NCBI GenBank assembly: GCA_025808875.1
Contig: CP075528.1
Location: 1,734,473-1,798,472, forward strand
Direction: 5' to 3'
Source of the DNA: Enhydrobacter sp.
Lineage (GTDB): Bacteria > Pseudomonadota > Alphaproteobacteria > Reyranellales > Reyranellaceae
Length of the DNA: 64,000 nt
Of this stretch, positions 24,866 through 33,472 are shown in pieces; the first letter of the stretch is position 1; each line of letters begins with the position of its first letter. A program made the translations under genes and the position numbers. The notes below the pieces were generated by a model, which worked only from the letters and a program-made list of their open reading frames with translations, was not told the DNA's origin and made no database searches.

Positions 24866-25711
24866 ATGCTGTCCTTGAAACGCAAGGAATCGTTCCCGCA
24901 GGCGGCCGGCTGGGTCGCCGCGCCGGTGAACTATCTCGCCGACCTGAGCGTCAAGCCGGTGACCTACAATCCGCCGATCGGCACGGGCATGCCGCGCCGC
25001 GAGGGCAACTATCGTTTCTTCGAGGTGCGCGTCCACGATGCCCGCCCGATCGCCGGCGACCTGTCGCTCGACCGCCAGGCCTTCAAGCTGGTCGCGCACG
25101 CCAGCCGGGTGCGCGACTTCCACGACCTGGACGAGGTGAAGGGCGCCTACTACGCGGAGGTCGAAGCGCTGGTACGGCGGGAGACCGGCGCCTCCAAGGT
25201 CGTCATCTTCGACCACACGATCCGCAACGCCGATCGCGGCGTGGAGAAGGGCGTGCGTACGCCGGTCCAGAGCGTTCACAACGACTATACGGAAAAATCC
25301 GGACCGCAGCGCGTGCGCGATCTGCTGCCGGCGGACGAAGCCGAGGCCCGCCTGAAGAAGCGGTTCGCCCAGTACAATGTCTGGCGCAACATCGCCCCCG
25401 AGCCGGTGGAAATGATGCCGCTCGGCTTAGTCGATTCGGAGAGCATCGGGCCGCGCGACCTCGCCGTCTGCGACCTCGTCTATGCCGACCGCACCGGCGA
25501 GATCTACCAGGGCGTCTACAATCCCGACCATCGCTGGTATTACTTTCCGCGCCTGACGCGCGACGAGGCGGTGCTGATCAAGGGCTACGATTCGCTGCGC
25601 GACGGCCGCGCGCGCTTCTCGCTTCACTCGGCCTTCACCGATCCGACGTCGCCGGCGGATGCCGCCCCCCGGCAGAGCATCGAGGTGCGGACCTTCGCCT
25701 TTTTCGACTAG
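24866..25711 (+). CDS. CmcJ/NvfI family oxidoreductase
   Basis: 281 aa. The family signature is present: VVIFDHTIRN, VHNDYTEKSGPQRVRDLL, NVWRNIAPEPVEMMPLGLVD and HRWYYFPRLTRDEAVLIKGYDS. Members include CmcJ (cephamycin 7-alpha-methoxylation with CmcI) and the fungal isomerooxygenase NvfI; the bacterial ones are mostly uncharacterised. The His-x-Asp in VHNDY fits an iron site (inference). It follows the cupin by 80 bases and ends in a 4-base convergent overlap with the HAD gene, closing the operon. Confidence 0.85.
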   Translation: MLSLKRKESFPQAAGWVAAPVNYLADLSVKPVTYNPPIGTGMPRREGNYRFFEVRVHDARPIAGDLSLDRQAFKLVAHASRVRDFHDLDEVKGAYYAEVEALVRRETGASKVVIFDHTIRNADRGVEKGVRTPVQSVHNDYTEKSGPQRVRDLLPADEAEARLKKRFAQYNVWRNIAPEPVEMMPLGLVDSESIGPRDLAVCDLVYADRTGEIYQGVYNPDHRWYYFPRLTRDEAVLIKGYDSLRDGRARFSLHSAFTDPTSPADAAPRQSIEVRTFAFFD

Positions 25712-26391
25712 CGCCCGTACCCGTCCGGCCCGGCCGCCATCGAGAGGATCGCGCGGGCGAGATCCCCGGGAGACTCCACCAGCCCGTCCGCTCCGGCTTC
25801 CTCGAGTTCGTCCCGGCTACCGTAGCCCCACAGCACGCCGAGACCGCGCATGCCCACGGCGTGGGCGCCGGAGATGTCGTGCCGGCGATCGCCGACCATC
25901 AGGCTGTGCGACGGCGAAAGCCCATGCTCGGCCACGACATGGGCGAGCAATTCCGGCTTGTGGTCCAGCGCGCCGCCCGGCACGGAGCCATGGATGCCGT
26001 CGAAGAACGCGGTCAAGCGCAGATGGTCGAGGATGCGGCTTGCGAAGATCACCCGCTTCGATGTCGCGAGATAGAGACGCAGACCGGCCCGCTTCATCTC
26101 CTCGAGGGACGTGCCGATTCCGGCATAGGGCACGCTGCCGAGAAGCCCGCTTTCACCATAGTGCAGGCGATAGGCGGCGGCGGCTTCGTCGACCCTGTCG
26201 TCGTCATGGTTGCGGAGCAGGATCTGCATGATGTCTTCCAGCGGCGGCCCGATGATGCGCCTCAACGTTGCGTCGAGGTCGCCATCCGGTTCATGCCCGA
26301 GGGTGCGCAGGGCCGCCCGGCAACTCGCCAGGATGCCGGGATGCGAATCGATCAGGGTGCCGTCGAGGTCGAGGAGGATGGCGCGGGTCAT
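25708..26391 (-). CDS. HAD family hydrolase (phosphoglycolate phosphatase-like)
   Basis: 227 aa. HAD motif I is LLDLDGTLIDSHPG (nucleophile and acid/base Asp), motif II the Thr in LATSK, motif III the Lys in DHKPEL, and motif IV LMVGDRRHDISGA. The cap is the helical C1 type of Gph/PgmB-like enzymes. It dephosphorylates a small phosphorylated metabolite. It is convergent with the ABC operon and precedes no obvious partner. Confidence 0.9.
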   Translation of the reverse strand: MTRAILLDLDGTLIDSHPGILASCRAALRTLGHEPDGDLDATLRRIIGPPLEDIMQILLRNHDDDRVDEAAAAYRLHYGESGLLGSVPYAGIGTSLEEMKRAGLRLYLATSKRVIFASRILDHLRLTAFFDGIHGSVPGGALDHKPELLAHVVAEHGLSPSHSLMVGDRRHDISGAHAVGMRGLGVLWGYGSRDELEEAGADGLVESPGDLARAILSMAAGPDGYGR

Positions 26392-26423
26392 GGTCCGAGC
26401 ATCGCCGACACGGCGAGTCCTTT

Positions 26424-27218
26424 TCAGCAGGCGTGCGCGTAATGCGCGATCGTCACGAACGGGACCAGCCCGACGGACTCGGCGAGGCGGATCGACGGAA
26501 GATTGCCTTCCTCGACCTGGTAGCGCGGCGTGAGTCTGCGATCGGCGAGCTCGGCGAGGGCCCTACGCACGACGCGGGTGGCATGGCCCCGGCGGCGATG
26601 CGACGGCACGGTGAGCACCCCGCCGACCTCCCAAACCGGATCGAAGTTCTCGAAGGCGAAGCAGGCGGAGGCGACGCCGTCGTCGCGCTCGAGCACGCAG
26701 GCGAAGGCCTTGCCATCGCGCAGCCGTGGCTCGAGCCAGCACCGTTCGTGGCCCTGCGCCTCGAGCAGGTCGAAGGTGGCGTCGTCGAGTGCCGACACGA
26801 CGCGGACGACCGGCTCCGATTCGACGAGGGCAGGCACAACGGGACACGACGAGGTGAACGAGATGAACGCGGTACGCCTTGTGACGGCGAAGCGTCGCTC
26901 GACCGCGGCGAGATCGTCGGGGCGGGACAGCTTGAAGACGATGCCCGTCCGGTCCGGCAGGTGGGACAGCAGCGATGCCGTGAGGTCCGGATGGTCGCTG
27001 GCGATGAACGCCGCGATCCGGGCGTCGGGATAGGCGTGGCGATCGTAGGCGCTGGCCGAAACGTCGAGCGCGACCAGCGTGGCGGTGCCCCGGCTGCCGG
27101 TGGCGCGATGAACCCGCACATGGTCGGGAAAGGACAGCAGTTGCTTCAGCAGGACGACGTTGTGCAGCGGATCGCGCGCCAGCTCGTCGATCGTCTCGCG
27201 GACGGTGGCGCGCGCCAT
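26424..27218 (-). CDS. GNAT family N-acetyltransferase
   Basis: 264 aa from ATG 27218, which shares TGATG with the hydrolase stop. The C-terminal half holds the acetyl-CoA site: GGVLTVPSHRRRGHATRVVRRAL, the beta-bulge and P-loop R-R-x-G-x-A, followed by YQVEEGNLPSIRLAESVGL. The N-terminal half is a diverged extra domain, as in other two-domain GNATs. Substrate unknown. It forms an operon with the alpha/beta hydrolase and the SDR upstream. Confidence 0.85.
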   Translation of the reverse strand: MARATVRETIDELARDPLHNVVLLKQLLSFPDHVRVHRATGSRGTATLVALDVSASAYDRHAYPDARIAAFIASDHPDLTASLLSHLPDRTGIVFKLSRPDDLAAVERRFAVTRRTAFISFTSSCPVVPALVESEPVVRVVSALDDATFDLLEAQGHERCWLEPRLRDGKAFACVLERDDGVASACFAFENFDPVWEVGGVLTVPSHRRRGHATRVVRRALAELADRRLTPRYQVEEGNLPSIRLAESVGLVPFVTIAHYAHAC

Positions 27219-27946
27219 CACCCCGTCGTGGCGCGCGCCACCGTGTCGAGATGGTCGGCGAGCTCCTCGGGCTTGCTGTAGAACGGCGTGTGGCCACATG
27301 CCAGCTTCAGCACCTTGCACGGCGTCATCTTCACCATCTGGCGTTGCAGGCCGATGCGGATGGCGTTGTCGTGCGTGCACTCGATGTACCAGCGCGGCAC
27401 CGAGCCGAAGCGCTCCTCGGTCAGGGACAGCGGCGTGGTCGAGATCACGATCGGCTGCGGGCGCAGTCGCTCGATGGCTCGGTAGCGGTCCTCGGGCGGC
27501 ACGTCCTCGTAGAACAGCGCGGGCAGCTTGGCCTTGGCGAAGCTGTAGGTCGTGCCGTCGGGGGCGATCTCGCGCGAGCGGCGGAACAGGGCGTCGGGCT
27601 CGAGCGAGGTCATGTCGCGTCCGCACTTACCGTTGGGCGGCAGCAAGCCGCAGACATAGACCAGGGCCCTGAGCTTGCGCCGCCGCGCCTCGGCCACCTG
27701 GCTGATGGTGACGCCGCCCAGCGAATGGCCGACCAGGATGACCGGCTCGTCCTGCTTGTCGAGGAGCTTGGCGATCTTGTCGACGTTGTGCGCCAGCGTG
27801 ACGTTGGCGGGCGGCGTTGGGTCCTTGCCGAGCGCCGGCAGGTCGGGCGCGCAGACCTTGTGGCCGCGCGCTTCCAAAAGCGGCACGACCTTCTCCCAGC
27901 ACCATCCGCCGTGACAAGCGCCGTGGACGAGGATGAATCCCGCCAC
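27218..27946 (-). CDS. Alpha/beta hydrolase (methylesterase/salicylic acid-binding protein-like)
   Basis: 242 aa. VHGACHGGWCWEKVVPLLEARGH is the oxyanion region typical of the plant-esterase-like group, seen here as HGACHGGWCW. The nucleophile elbow is GHSLGG; the acid is expected in YIECTHDNAIR and the His in ACGHTPFYSKPEEL. It probably cleaves a carboxylic ester. It follows the SDR after 4 bases and is coupled to the GNAT by TGATG. Confidence 0.9.
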   Translation of the reverse strand: MAGFILVHGACHGGWCWEKVVPLLEARGHKVCAPDLPALGKDPTPPANVTLAHNVDKIAKLLDKQDEPVILVGHSLGGVTISQVAEARRRKLRALVYVCGLLPPNGKCGRDMTSLEPDALFRRSREIAPDGTTYSFAKAKLPALFYEDVPPEDRYRAIERLRPQPIVISTTPLSLTEERFGSVPRWYIECTHDNAIRIGLQRQMVKMTPCKVLKLACGHTPFYSKPEELADHLDTVARATTG

Positions 27947-27950
27947 GCTG

Positions 27951-28805
27951 CTAACCTCGACCGACGACCGTGCGCGCGCCGGGCGCGGGCACGAAAAAAT
28001 CCGGCATCAACGGCGTGCCGGGGGCATAGGCGTACTTGTCGAAGTCGGTCACGCCTTCGGCCTTCAGCACGTCGTCGTCGATGAAGAAATTGCCGGTGCA
28101 GGACCGCGCCGGCCGGCACAGGATGACGTGCGCGGCGTCGGCCATGATCTCGGGCTTGCGGCAACGCTTCATGCCCTCCTCGCCGCCCAGCACGTTGGCG
28201 ATCGCCGCGGTGGCGATGCCGGTGCGGGGCCACAGGCAGTTGAAGGCGATCCCCTTGTCCTTGAACTCGGCGGCCATCGCCCAGGCGTAGACCGACATCG
28301 AATACTTGGCGAGCGTGTAGGCGGGATGATTGGAGAACCACTTCACCTCGAAGTCGAGCGGCGGCGACAGGTTGAGTACGTGCGGGTTGGCCGCCTTGGA
28401 GAGGTGCGGAATGCACTTTTGCGAGCACAGGAAGGTGCCGCGCCCGTTGATCTGGTGCATCAGGTCGTAGCGCTTCATCGGCGTGGCGAGCGTGCCGGTC
28501 AGGCTGATGGCGCTCGCGTTGTTGACCAGGATGTCGATGCCGCCGAATTTCGCGACCGTGTCGGCGACGGCCTTTTCGACGCTCTGCTCGTCGCGGATGT
28601 CGCAGGGCAGCGGCAGCGCCTTGCCGCCGGCCTTCTCGACTTCCTCGGCGGCGGTGAAGATCGTGCCGGGCAGGCGCGGATCGGGCTTCACCGTCTTGGC
28701 GGCGATGGCGACGTTGGCGCCGTCGCGCGCGGCGCGCAGCGCGATCGCCAAGCCGATGCCGCGGCTGGCGCCGGTCACGAACAGGGTCTTTCCAGCAAGG
28801 CTCAT
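27951..28805 (-). CDS. SDR family oxidoreductase, HSDL2-like
   Basis: 284 aa. Cofactor motif TGASRGIG, followed by AAKTVKPDPRLPGTIFTAAEEVEKAGG in sequence; the part KPDPRLPGTIFTAAEEVE is the signature of the HSDL2-like subgroup. NNASAISLTGT, LNLSPPLDF and the catalytic YTLAKY are visible. Human HSDL2 is linked to fatty acid metabolism, but it also has an SCP2 domain that is absent here. First gene of the SDR-hydrolase-GNAT operon; divergent from the amidase. Confidence 0.9.
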   Translation of the reverse strand: MSLAGKTLFVTGASRGIGLAIALRAARDGANVAIAAKTVKPDPRLPGTIFTAAEEVEKAGGKALPLPCDIRDEQSVEKAVADTVAKFGGIDILVNNASAISLTGTLATPMKRYDLMHQINGRGTFLCSQKCIPHLSKAANPHVLNLSPPLDFEVKWFSNHPAYTLAKYSMSVYAWAMAAEFKDKGIAFNCLWPRTGIATAAIANVLGGEEGMKRCRKPEIMADAAHVILCRPARSCTGNFFIDDDVLKAEGVTDFDKYAYAPGTPLMPDFFVPAPGARTVVGRG

Positions 28806-28887
28806 GGCGCACCCGAGAACTGTTGAGGGCTCTATAGCCGGGTGGGGCAGGTGCGGCTAGGGTTTCGATGACCGACAGGAGACATGC

Positions 28888-30333
28888 ATGCAGCCGTGCC
28901 TCGAGACTGCGACACGTCTTGCCCGCGCGATACGAAACGGACGGATCGGTTCGCGTGAGGTAACCGAAGCGCATCTCGAACGCATCGCCCGGCTGAACGG
29001 GTCGATCAACGCGCTGGTCGTCGTCGATCGCGACGGCGCCCTAGAGGCGGCCAAGGCGGCGGATCGCGCCCGCGGCAGGAAGGGCGCGAAGCTCGGTCCA
29101 CTGCACGGCGTCCCAATTACCCTCAAGGAGGCGTTCGACGTCGAGGGCCTGCGCACGACCTCGAGCCATCCACCGCTCAAGGACAACTTCGCCAAGACCG
29201 ATGCCAGCCTTGTGGCGCGGCTGCGCGCCGCAGGTGCCGTGATCTTGGGTAAGACGAATGTCCCGGAGCTGTGCGCCGATTTCCAGACCGACAGCCCGCT
29301 GTTCGGCACGACGCGGAATCCGTGGGACGAGCGGCGTGGGGCCGGCGGCTCGACCGGCGGCGGCGCGGCGGCAGTGGCGGCGCGCCTGACGCCGCTCGAG
29401 ATCGGCAGCGACCTCGGCGGCTCGGTTCGCAATCCCGCCCACTACAACGGCGTCTTCGCCCTGAAGCCGAGCGAATGGCTGGTCCCCGGCCAAGGACATG
29501 TGCCCGGCTTGCCGGGCAAGATTCGCACGCTGCGCTGGATGAACACCTACGGGCCGCTGGCGCGGTCGGTCGACGATCTCGACCTCGCCCTGCGCATCAT
29601 CGCCGGCCCCGACGGCAACGAGGTCGAAGCGGCCCCGGTGCAGCTTGGTCCGACGCCCAAGCTGATGGCCAGGGGTTTGCGAATCGCGGTGCTGGAAAGC
29701 AATCCGCTCGTCAAGGTGTCGGCCGACACCGCGGACGTCGTTGCCGCAACGGTCGAGCTGCTTTCCAAAGCTGGCGCCAGGGTGAAGTACGTCGAGCCTC
29801 GGGGACTCGACTGGCGGCAGGTCTGGGACGATTGGTGCGATCTGTTCAACTATCTGGTCCATGCACTGGAGCCATGGTCGGTCCGTGAACCGATGCTTGC
29901 CGGTCTGGACTCCGCCGACCCGACGGAGCGCTCGGCGGCTCGCGCCGCGCGGCTCGACATGGCGGCGTTCCTCGCCGTGCTCGACCGGCGCGACCGCACC
30001 GTGAAGCTCTGCGAGGCGTTCCTCGACGACTACGATGCCTGGCTGATGCCGGTGATGCCGGATGCTGCCTTCGTGCACCAGAGCCAGCGCGATCCGCTGG
30101 TCATCGACGGCGTGGCGCACCCCTATTTCTTCGCCGGCACGGCCTATAACGTCCTCGCCAATCTGACGGGGCAGCCGTCGGTCGTGCTGCCGTGCGGATT
30201 TTCCAAGGAGGGCCTGCCGATCGGCGTGCAGCTCATGGGCAAGCGCTGGGGCGAGGCAAAGCTCCTGGGCGTGGCCAAGGTGCTGGAGAAGCTGTTGCCC
30301 GGGTGCCCGATGCCGCCGAACTACCGGAACTGA
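28888..30333 (+). CDS. Amidase signature family protein
   Basis: 481 aa. The Ser-Ser-Lys triad is recognisable: Lys in PITLKEAFDV, the cis-Ser in GAGGSTGGGAAAVAARL (GGST in place of GGSS) and the nucleophile in GSDLGGSVRNPAHYNG. The second Ser of GGSS being Thr does not remove the catalytic residue if the first Ser is used, as in FAAH Ser217. It hydrolyses a carboxamide, substrate unknown. ATG 28888 has CAGGAG upstream. The TPR gene is convergent, 15 bases away. Confidence 0.9.
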   Translation: MQPCLETATRLARAIRNGRIGSREVTEAHLERIARLNGSINALVVVDRDGALEAAKAADRARGRKGAKLGPLHGVPITLKEAFDVEGLRTTSSHPPLKDNFAKTDASLVARLRAAGAVILGKTNVPELCADFQTDSPLFGTTRNPWDERRGAGGSTGGGAAAVAARLTPLEIGSDLGGSVRNPAHYNGVFALKPSEWLVPGQGHVPGLPGKIRTLRWMNTYGPLARSVDDLDLALRIIAGPDGNEVEAAPVQLGPTPKLMARGLRIAVLESNPLVKVSADTADVVAATVELLSKAGARVKYVEPRGLDWRQVWDDWCDLFNYLVHALEPWSVREPMLAGLDSADPTERSAARAARLDMAAFLAVLDRRDRTVKLCEAFLDDYDAWLMPVMPDAAFVHQSQRDPLVIDGVAHPYFFAGTAYNVLANLTGQPSVVLPCGFSKEGLPIGVQLMGKRWGEAKLLGVAKVLEKLLPGCPMPPNYRN

Positions 30334-30348
30334 CCGCGCCGACCGTCG

Positions 30349-31083
30349 TCAGTTGCCCTTGGCCTTCTCGGCGGTCGCGCGTTGGCGCGCCTGCTTGGCG
30401 TCGTCGTAGTTGGGGTCGAGTCGCAGGGCCTGGTCGTAGGACTGGATCGCCTGGTCGAACTGACGCTTGCCGAAGTATGCGTTGCCTCTCAGGTAGTAGG
30501 CCTCGGCATCGTTGGGCGACAGCCGCAGCAACTGGTCGAAGCCCTGGATCGCGAGGTCGTACTGCTTGCGGGTCAGATAGACGTCGGAGCGGTTGAACCA
30601 GGCATTCTGGTGACTCGGGTCCATCCGCAGAGCCTGGCCGTAGTCCTGGATGGCGCGATCGAGATCGCCGAGGTCCTTGTAGGAATTGCCCCGATTATTG
30701 AAGGCGTTGACGTGACTCGGATTGAGGCTGATCGCCCGGTCGTAGTCCTGGATCGAACGTTGGTACTCCTTCCGGTCGCGCCAGATGTTGCCGCGATTGT
30801 AGAAGGCGCTGGCATTGCCGGGGTTGATCGAAATCGACTGGTCGTAGTCCTGCATTGCCCGGTCGATCTGGCCCGAGCGGCGGTAGTGGATGGCGCGATT
30901 GTAGAAGGCGGTCGCGAGGTCTTCCGTCGTCTCGCGGCCGCTGCGGATGAGAGCCGAGCAGGCGGCGATCGCGGGTTCGCCTTCGCTGTGCTGGCATCGC
31001 TGCCAGTTCTCGTCGCGCGACTGAGCGAACGCTGCGCTGCATGACGTCGCCAGCGCCAGGATTGCGACCGTGATGCCCTTCAT
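30349..31083 (-). CDS. Secreted tetratricopeptide repeat protein
   Basis: 244 aa from ATG 31083. Residues 1-21 form a signal peptide ending AAFAQ. Five to six TPR units follow, each of the form AFYNRGxxxxDxxxxxxAIQDYDxALxLxP, between about residues 60 and 235. Two cysteines (CQHSEGEPAIAACSALI) lie ahead of the repeats, as in Sel1/TPR proteins of Rhizobiales. It probably mediates protein contacts in the periplasm. A longer frame starts at 31638 inside the carboxylase gene and is not used. Confidence 0.88.
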   Translation of the reverse strand: MKGITVAILALATSCSAAFAQSRDENWQRCQHSEGEPAIAACSALIRSGRETTEDLATAFYNRAIHYRRSGQIDRAMQDYDQSISINPGNASAFYNRGNIWRDRKEYQRSIQDYDRAISLNPSHVNAFNNRGNSYKDLGDLDRAIQDYGQALRMDPSHQNAWFNRSDVYLTRKQYDLAIQGFDQLLRLSPNDAEAYYLRGNAYFGKRQFDQAIQSYDQALRLDPNYDDAKQARQRATAEKAKGN

Positions 31084-31142
31084 TTTCACCCCGCCCGGCG
31101 GCAACTCTGCAGCAGCCGCGCCGACGGGGTCAACAGCCGCCG

Positions 31143-33005
31143 CTAGGTCGTTGCAGTCAGGATGACGAGAACGGCGCGGTTCGAGACCTGCTGGCCTTCG
31201 GTCACCGATATCGCCTCGATCCGGGCGTCGATCGGCGCCTTGAGCTGATGCTGGATCTTCATGGCTTCGAGAACCACCAGCGTTTGGCCGCGTGCGACGG
31301 CATCGCCGGGGGCCACGCGGATGGCGACGATTCTCCCGTCCATGGGTGCACGCAGCTTGCCGTCGCTGCCGGCCGTGGCGGCGGCCGGCGGGGCGTAGGT
31401 CCGGTCCGTGAAGCGCACCGAATTGCCGTCGAGGTCGACCACGATGTCGGTGCCGTCGATGTGATGCGGCACGTCGATCGCGTCGGCCGGCGCGATCGCC
31501 ACGCGCACCACCCGTTCGATCGCGCCAGCCGCCAGCCGTATCGGCGTCGGTTCCGGGTTGGAATTTCGCCAGCCGCGCAGGGCGGGCGGGAAGCGTCGGG
31601 CCGAATGGTGCCACAGCAGGCCGGCGGCGAGTTGCCAATCGTGCTCGGAAATCTCAGGGGCGGGGAACTCGTGCTTGCCGATGAACGACGTGGTCGCGCA
31701 GCCAGCCGCGAACTCCGGATGCTCGAGCAGGCGTATCAGGAAATGCCGGTTCGTGGTCGGTCCCAGCACCACCGTCCGCCGCAAGGCCTGGACGAGCCGC
31801 GCCCGCGCCTGCTCGCGCGTGGCGCCGTGCGCGATCGCCTTGGCGATCATTGGATCGTAGAAGGGCGAGATCGCGAATCCGTCCTTCACGCCGTGGTCGA
31901 TGCGCACGCCCGGGCCGTCGGCCGGCCGCCAGACGTCTATGCGGCCGGTCTGCGGCAGGAATCCTCCATAGGCATCCTCGGCATAGAGCCGCACCTCGAT
32001 GGCATGGCCGTCGAACCGGATATCCTGCTGCAGCAGGGGCAGGCGTTCGCCGCGCGCGACCCGGAGCTGCCATTCGACCAGGTCGAGGCCGGTGATCGCC
32101 TCGGTCACCGGATGCTCGACCTGCAGGCGCGTGTTCATCTCGAGGAAGTAGAAGGCGCCGTCGCTGCCCAGCAGGAACTCGACCGTGCCTGCGCCGCGAT
32201 AGCCGATCGCTTTGGCCGCGGCGACGGCGGCTGCGCCCATGCGCTGGCGCAGGTCGGCGTTCACGGCCGGCGAGGGCGCTTCCTCGATCACCTTCTGATG
32301 GCGGCGCTGCACCGAGCAGTCGCGCTCGCCGAGATGAACGACGTTGCCGTGGGAATCGGCGAAGACCTGGATTTCGACATGACGTGCGTCGACGACGGCC
32401 TTCTCGAGGATCAGTTCACCGGACCCGAAAGCGCCGGCCGCCTCGGTGCGCGCAGTGCGAATGGCGTCGAGCAGGTCGCCCGTGCGCTCGACCAGGCGCA
32501 TGCCGCGTCCGCCGCCGCCGGCTGCCGCCTTGACCATGACCGGCAGGCCGATCTTGCGTGCTTCCTTGTCCAGCGCCGCGTCGCTCTGGTCGGCGCCCTG
32601 GTAGCCGGGCACGCAGGGCACGCCTGTATCGATCATGCGCCGCTTGGCGGCCGCCTTGTTGCCCATCGCTTCGATGGCCGATGCGGGCGGGCCGATGAAG
32701 ACGAGGCCGGTCTTCTCGCAGGCGGCCGCGAAGCGTTCGTTCTCCGAGAGAAAACCGTATCCCGGATGGACCGCGTCGGCGCCCGAGGCGCGCACCGCGT
32801 CGAGGATACGGTCGATGCTGAGATAGCTTTCGCCGACCGGCGAGGGGCCGATATGGACGGCCTCGTCGGCGAAAGTGACATGTGGCGCGTGTCGGTCGGC
32901 GTCCGAGTAGACGGCGACGGTGCGGTAGCCCATCGCCTTCGCCGTGCGCATCACGCGCCAGGCGATCTCGCCGCGATTGGCGACCAGGATCTTGCCGAAG
33001 GTCAT
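31143..33005 (-). CDS. Acyl-CoA carboxylase alpha subunit (biotin carboxylase plus biotin carrier), AtuF/LiuD-like
   Basis: 620 aa. Biotin carboxylase N-domain KILVANRGEIAWRVMRTAK; ATP-grasp with KAAAGGGGRGMR; HLGERDCSVQRRHQKVIEEAPSP; FLEMNTRLQVEHPVTE; C-terminal BCCP domain with EAMKIQ, biotinyl-Lys near 583. It carboxylates biotin with ATP and bicarbonate; the beta subunit in the same operon then transfers CO2 to an acyl-CoA. Methylcrotonyl-, geranyl- and propionyl-type alpha subunits look alike; gene order favours a geranyl-type (AtuF) role. Start shares ATGA with the cupin. Confidence 0.92.
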   Translation of the reverse strand: MTFGKILVANRGEIAWRVMRTAKAMGYRTVAVYSDADRHAPHVTFADEAVHIGPSPVGESYLSIDRILDAVRASGADAVHPGYGFLSENERFAAACEKTGLVFIGPPASAIEAMGNKAAAKRRMIDTGVPCVPGYQGADQSDAALDKEARKIGLPVMVKAAAGGGGRGMRLVERTGDLLDAIRTARTEAAGAFGSGELILEKAVVDARHVEIQVFADSHGNVVHLGERDCSVQRRHQKVIEEAPSPAVNADLRQRMGAAAVAAAKAIGYRGAGTVEFLLGSDGAFYFLEMNTRLQVEHPVTEAITGLDLVEWQLRVARGERLPLLQQDIRFDGHAIEVRLYAEDAYGGFLPQTGRIDVWRPADGPGVRIDHGVKDGFAISPFYDPMIAKAIAHGATREQARARLVQALRRTVVLGPTTNRHFLIRLLEHPEFAAGCATTSFIGKHEFPAPEISEHDWQLAAGLLWHHSARRFPPALRGWRNSNPEPTPIRLAAGAIERVVRVAIAPADAIDVPHHIDGTDIVVDLDGNSVRFTDRTYAPPAAATAGSDGKLRAPMDGRIVAIRVAPGDAVARGQTLVVLEAMKIQHQLKAPIDARIEAISVTEGQQVSNRAVLVILTATT

Positions 33006-33472
33006 GTCAATTTGCGTCCGTCGGCCGCGTAGTAGGCCCAGCCGGAGGCATCCTCGCGAACCGTCATGCCGATGTCGGGGTAGCGCGCGGACTCCTCGAC
33101 CGTGCGGGTGCCGATTTCGATGACGCGCGCGGTCTCGGCCGAGCGATTGATGAGGTGGTGCGCATTGCCCGTGCCGGCGGGGAAGCCCGCCACCATGCCC
33201 GGGGTCAGGACGGCCTCGCCTTCGTCGGTGACCAGCACGACCTCGCCTTCGAGCACGTAGACCAGCTCGTCCTGCCGCTCGTGCGCATGGCGCTGCGACG
33301 ACCAGGTGCCGGGAGCCAACTCGAGCAGATTGGCTCCGAACTGCGAGAGACCGAACGCGTCACCCAGGCGGTAACGGCGGCGTTCCCTGCAGGGGGCGTC
33401 GTGCGGCGGCGGATAGTCGGTTCCGACCTGGACGGGAAGATCGGTCGCTCGGACGGCGGTGTATTTGGTCAT
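33002..33472 (-). CDS. Cupin domain protein in the carboxylase operon
   Basis: 156 aa from ATG 33472, which shares ATGA with the enoyl-CoA hydratase stop. Cupin motif 1 is RHAHERQDELVYVLEGEVVLV and motif 2 PGMVAGFPAGTGNAHHLIN, giving three His and one Glu for a metal. The C-terminus DASGWAYYAADGRKL recalls phosphomannose-isomerase-like small cupins with a sugar or acid ligand. It has no counterpart in standard atu or liu clusters, so its function in this operon is open. Confidence 0.85.
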   Translation of the reverse strand: MTKYTAVRATDLPVQVGTDYPPPHDAPCRERRRYRLGDAFGLSQFGANLLELAPGTWSSQRHAHERQDELVYVLEGEVVLVTDEGEAVLTPGMVAGFPAGTGNAHHLINRSAETARVIEIGTRTVEESARYPDIGMTVREDASGWAYYAADGRKLT

